Shown here piece after piece: positions 21,697 to 24,891 of a DNA stretch of 24,891 bases. Each line of letters starts with the position of its first letter. Within the stretch, counting starts at the first letter, position 1. Below the pieces are notes generated by a model, which made no database searches, was not told the DNA's origin, and was given only the letters and a program-made list of their open reading frames with translations. This DNA is from Lachnospiraceae bacterium (GTDB lineage: Bacteria > Bacillota > Clostridia > Lachnospirales > Lachnospiraceae), in contig VSNJ01000047.1 in assembly GCA_009774235.1 (NCBI GenBank), positions 1 through 24,891 on the forward strand, written 5' to 3'. Made by a program: the position numbers and the translations under genes.

Positions 21697-23112
21697 TTAT
21701 TTTTTAATAATATTCCTGGTAGTTTTTTCCATATTTTGGTTTATTATAGAAGAATCCTCTTCATTGCCTGTCAATTCTTCACTTACCCCTTCTGTTGCAT
21801 CTTTTTTCAGCACAATTTTTAATGTCATAAGTATAAGCTTTATATCTGTCCACATAGAATAGTTAGATATATAAAATAAATCAAGCTTAAGCTTGTCATA
21901 TGGCGTAGTATTGTACTTCCCATATACCTGGGCATAACCTGTAAGACCTGCCTTAACCCTTGTACGGAATGCAAACTCTGGTATTTCTTTGCAGTATTCT
22001 TCCATAATCTCTGGTCTTTCAGGTCTTGGTCCTGCAAATGACATGTCACCTTTTAATATATTAAACAGCTGTGGCAGTTCATCTATACGTGTTGCCCTTA
22101 TTATACGTCCTACTGGTGTAATCCTGTCATCATTTTCCCTTGCAAGCTTTGCAATACCATCACTCTCTGCATCTACTACCATGCTTCTGAATTTATATAT
22201 TTCAAATTTCCTGTCATGCCTGGTAAGCCGTACTTGTTTATACAATACAGGTCCCCCATCATAAAGTTTAACAGCAACAGCTGTTATAAGCATTACTGGT
22301 GACGTAATTATAAATGCTGGGACTGCAAGCATAAGGTCAAGTGCACGTTTTGCCAGAAGCTGGTCAAAACTTAAAGTATACCCTTTAGACAACATAAATG
22401 GTGTATCAAATATGTGTATCCTGTCAGCTCCCATAAGTATAATATCAGAAATTTTTGGCACTACATAAGCCCTTACTTTATTGGCATAACAGTATTTTAA
22501 TATATCATTTCTTTCTACTGCAGAAATATCACCAATAATAACTGCCTGGAAATCTTTCATCTTGCGGGCAATTACTTCAATTCCCTCACTAATATTTACA
22601 GAATCATATATTGCATACTTATCACGTCTTGTTTCTACCTTATTTACAAGACCTTCTGCTGGCCTGTCACCATATATAAGAAGTATTTTCCATGGCTGGA
22701 AAATATTATTATATAAATTTGTCACTATATAAGTAAATAACGCTGATATTGCCATCTGGACCAGCATAATAACAAAAAGCACAACAGGATTTACAAATCT
22801 GAAAGCAAGCAGTGATATTACAATGTATATTACAATATTTGTAAGAAAAAGGCTTAAATACTGTGACAGTATAACTTCTACTTTTCTTAACTGCCCAATT
22901 TTAAACCCTCCATACATATTTGAAAAAAACAAAAGAATAACAGCATATAACGCAATAAGAACATAATTACCTTTACGGTAAAATTTTACTAAATACATAG
23001 TATGGAAATAATATCCATACCAGGCATAAGCAAATATTGCCGCCATAAGCATTATATTAATTAATGATACTATAAAAAGTATAATCTTCTTGTAAGGATC
23101 ATAATTCTTCAT
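21697..23112 (-). CDS. Polyprenyl glycosylphosphotransferase (initiating sugar transferase)
   Basis: This 471-residue membrane enzyme transfers a sugar phosphate to undecaprenyl phosphate, the first step of a surface-polysaccharide repeat unit. Four N-terminal transmembrane segments (about residues 9-30, 45-65, 85-105 and 110-135) and a Rossmann-like middle domain precede the catalytic bacterial sugar transferase domain (from about 260). The latter has KRALDLMLAVPAF, YKFRSMVVDAES, RIDELPQLFNILKGDMSFAG and RVKAGLTGYAQVYGKYNT. The start ATG at 23112 is chosen because GAGG lies 7 nt upstream; the frame is open to a GTG at 23124. The basic, Asn-rich tail varies in the family. It lies 30 bp after the glycosyltransferase gene, in the same operon. 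The sugar specificity is unknown. Confidence 0.93.
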   Translation of the reverse strand: MKNYDPYKKIILFIVSLINIMLMAAIFAYAWYGYYFHTMYLVKFYRKGNYVLIALYAVILLFFSNMYGGFKIGQLRKVEVILSQYLSLFLTNIVIYIVISLLAFRFVNPVVLFVIMLVQMAISALFTYIVTNLYNNIFQPWKILLIYGDRPAEGLVNKVETRRDKYAIYDSVNISEGIEVIARKMKDFQAVIIGDISAVERNDILKYCYANKVRAYVVPKISDIILMGADRIHIFDTPFMLSKGYTLSFDQLLAKRALDLMLAVPAFIITSPVMLITAVAVKLYDGGPVLYKQVRLTRHDRKFEIYKFRSMVVDAESDGIAKLARENDDRITPVGRIIRATRIDELPQLFNILKGDMSFAGPRPERPEIMEEYCKEIPEFAFRTRVKAGLTGYAQVYGKYNTTPYDKLKLDLFYISNYSMWTDIKLILMTLKIVLKKDATEGVSEELTGNEEDSSIINQNMEKTTRNIIKK

Positions 23113-23142
23113 CACTAACCTCACTTATCCATAGTAATTATT

Positions 23143-24099
23143 TTAATATATACCAAGTCTTAAAAGTATTTTAAAAATCTTATTATCAAGCTCTCTCTGC
23201 CTGTAAATCTTTCCTGTATTTACAAGCCTTCTCCTTATATGCCCGTCTTTTTTACCTTTTATAAACATTACAAGGAGTCTCTTTTTACCTGTTGGCATTG
23301 CCATCCCTTTATATCCTTTGCCAAAAACACGCCAGAACTCTGCTGCCTGCCTGCTGGAGCTATACGCATCTTTCCTGAATTTATTTAACCTGTATTTAAT
23401 CTCTGCCAGCCTGTCTGTATTCTTGCCAACTGTGTTGCCTCCATGCTGGCGGTAATAAATATATGAATTTTCATCATAATATATCCTTCCAAAACATGAA
23501 GACACCAGATAAAGCCATCTGTCATGCATTGTGGTATATTCTGGAAACCTGTCTGCCACCATAACCCTTAACTTGTTATTAAATACAGTAGTACATCCTG
23601 TTACAATATTTTCTATTAATGCATTGCCAAAACCTGGCCTCATATCTGGATGGCTTACCTTTAATTCAAGATGTTCCAGGTTTTCATCAACAAACGACGG
23701 ACGGCAGCAGTATAAAACAGGTCTGTCTGTTAATGTTTCCTGTTCTTTATATATCTGCCTTATTCTTTTTATACCTGTTCCCATCTTTGATGGCAGCCAG
23801 TAATCGTCCTGGTCTGCAAGTGCATAATAGTCTGCATTATCTGCTTTCACCATTAAATCAAAAAAACTTTGTATAACACCTAAATTATTACCCTGGTACC
23901 ATCTTACCTTATCCGGATACTTCCTGGTGTACTCTTCCAAAATCTCCTGTGTGCCATCCGAAGAACCATCATCACGTATCACCAGGCTGAAAACCACTGT
24001 CCCATCTTTTTCACAGTCCTGGGCCATTATAGACTCCAGCTGTTCCCTTAAATATTTTTTACCATTATATACTGACATCAATATCTGAAGCTTTTCCAC
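23143..24099 (-). CDS. Family 2 glycosyltransferase (rhamnosyltransferase-like)
   Basis: This 318-residue GT-A-fold glycosyltransferase likely extends the polysaccharide unit started by the next gene. It has MEKLQILMSVYNGKKYLREQ at the N-terminus, the nucleotide-binding DDGSSDGT (43-50), the metal-binding ADQDDYW (about 95-101) and a conserved MHDRWLY motif near residue 192. The C-terminal region is basic (KFRKD, GKKRLLVMFIKGKKDG), suiting a membrane-associated protein. Homologues with this layout are commonly annotated as alpha-L-Rha alpha-1,3-rhamnosyltransferases, but the donor cannot be proven here. The gene starts 13 bp after the GntR-type gene. Confidence 0.9.
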   Translation of the reverse strand: MEKLQILMSVYNGKKYLREQLESIMAQDCEKDGTVVFSLVIRDDGSSDGTQEILEEYTRKYPDKVRWYQGNNLGVIQSFFDLMVKADNADYYALADQDDYWLPSKMGTGIKRIRQIYKEQETLTDRPVLYCCRPSFVDENLEHLELKVSHPDMRPGFGNALIENIVTGCTTVFNNKLRVMVADRFPEYTTMHDRWLYLVSSCFGRIYYDENSYIYYRQHGGNTVGKNTDRLAEIKYRLNKFRKDAYSSSRQAAEFWRVFGKGYKGMAMPTGKKRLLVMFIKGKKDGHIRRRLVNTGKIYRQRELDNKIFKILLRLGIY

Positions 24100-24112
24100 T
24101 TTTCCATGCTCC

Positions 24113-24814
24113 TTACTTGTTTATTCTATGTTTCTGCATAAGCTTGTCAAGTCCCTGGTTCTTTATATTTGCTATAGATTTAAAAATATGTTCATTAGCA
24201 AGGCGTTCTGCCTTTTCCTCGTCTTTATCTTTTACTGACTGCAATATCGCCTTATGTTCCCTGCCTGCCATGCTTGCACGCTCTTGTGAAGACAGTGTGT
24301 TCTTTCTTACACGCTCAACATAATGGTGGTAGTCTGAAAGTATATGTTCTAGTATTTTGCTGCCACATGCTTTATACATGGCATGGTGGAACCTGTTATC
24401 AAGTTCAAATATCTGCTCCCAGTGTTCTTTTTTTATATGAAATTCACTTAAATATATTATTTCTTCTAAATCTTCAATCTGTGCAGCAGTAATATTTTCA
24501 CATGCCCATTTTGCACAAAGACCTTCAAGATATGAACGTATAACATATATATCATATATATCTTTGGAAGTAATGCCATTCACATACGCACCCTTATTTG
24601 GTATAATTGAAACAAGCCCCTCAAGTTCAAGCTGTCTTAAAGCTTCCCTTACAGGAGTACGCGAAACTCCCATTTCTTTGCTTATTGCAGCTTCCCTGAG
24701 CTCATATTTCTCAGGATAGTCACCTGATAGTATATCCTCCCTTATTTTATTAAATACCTTGCCACGCAAGGAATACCTGTCCATAATTTCCTTATTTCCA
24801 CTATAATTATCCAT
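24113..24814 (-). CDS. GntR-family transcription regulator with FCD ligand domain
   Basis: This 233-residue regulator has a GntR winged helix (about 15-78: VFNKIREDILSGDYPEKYEL, MGVSRTPVREALRQLELEG, IPNKGAYVNG) and a helical FCD domain (about 82-215) with DNRFHHAMYK and REHKAIL carrying likely metal- or ligand-binding residues. FCD regulators usually respond to organic acids or sugar acids. GGAGATAGTGGAGAA precedes the ATG at 24814; an alternative ATG ten codons later has AAGGAAATT directly before it. It heads the leftward set with the two glycosyl-transfer genes, which is unusual, because FCD regulators usually accompany catabolic genes. The GH51 and esterase genes further downstream could be its real targets. 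Confidence 0.9.
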   Translation of the reverse strand: MDNYSGNKEIMDRYSLRGKVFNKIREDILSGDYPEKYELREAAISKEMGVSRTPVREALRQLELEGLVSIIPNKGAYVNGITSKDIYDIYVIRSYLEGLCAKWACENITAAQIEDLEEIIYLSEFHIKKEHWEQIFELDNRFHHAMYKACGSKILEHILSDYHHYVERVRKNTLSSQERASMAGREHKAILQSVKDKDEEKAERLANEHIFKSIANIKNQGLDKLMQKHRINK

Positions 24815-24873
24815 TTCTCCACTATCTCCATAATGTTACTATTATTCCATATAACTGGATTTATAATTAATCT

Positions 24874-24891
24874 ATTGCATACATTGTATAC
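24874..24891. promoter_or_regulatory. Tandem 9-bp repeat upstream of the GntR-type gene
   Basis: ATTGCATAC (24874-24882) is followed directly by ATTGTATAC (24883-24891), at the edge of the window. GTATAC-containing sites resemble operators of FCD-type GntR regulators, which often repress themselves. A further copy may lie beyond the edge. Assignment is inference. Confidence 0.4.

Overview
The window looks like a low-to-moderate GC Clostridia chromosome, most likely Lachnospiraceae-like. This rests on the style of the proteins, strong GGAGG-type ribosome binding sites, consensus promoters, and typical rpsB-tsf, BceRS-type and GH51 genes. No taxonomic search was possible. Base composition changes visibly: positions 1 to about 5240 are richer in GC than the AT-rich chromosome to the right.

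1-5243 is one end of an integrated mobile element (prophage or integrative element; the far end is off the left edge). Reading inward from the boundary, it carries a large serine recombinase (3842-5218), a Cro/CI-type repressor (3136-3663), and a divergent operator region in which two consensus promoters each hold a copy of the same 16-bp operator. Next come two small convergent genes, a cluster of small hairpins with a tRNA T-arm look, and a leftward operon of three small genes ending in a 333-residue protein with a formylglycine-generating-enzyme-like C-type lectin fold. The C-terminus of that protein looks like the variable region of a diversity-generating retroelement (DGR) target. No reverse transcriptase or template repeat is in the window. 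The element inserted into the codons for the DEPTG motif of an ABC transporter ATPase, leaving a truncated gene (5239-5748).

5239-7976 is a leftward Bce-type antimicrobial-peptide sensing locus: small HTH gene, OmpR-family regulator, short sensor kinase, then the interrupted ABC ATPase. The rest of the transporter should lie beyond the far end of the element. 7977-8976 has no intact gene. It holds a decayed sigma-70-like gene of the kind found in Tn916-type conjugative elements, a fragment of a membrane-protein gene, and a long inverted repeat. 8977-14031 is a rightward cluster: a complete Bce-type ABC ATPase and ten-helix FtsX-type permease, then a separately promoted NarL-type sensor kinase and LuxR-type regulator.

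14180-16130 is the conserved chromosomal rpsB-tsf operon (leftward), with a promoter, a structured leader and a strong terminator. 16192-21589 encodes two glycan-degrading enzymes without signal peptides: an SGNH-type carbohydrate acetylesterase and a 1252-residue multidomain GH51 alpha-L-arabinofuranosidase, suggesting cytoplasmic breakdown of imported acetylated arabinose-containing oligosaccharides. 21697-24814 encodes a polyprenyl glycosylphosphotransferase, a family 2 glycosyltransferase and a GntR/FCD regulator, which look like a surface-polysaccharide unit. The most notable points are the DGR-type target protein in a repressor-adjacent operon of a recombinase-borne element, and the insertion of that element into a resistance-type ABC transporter gene.
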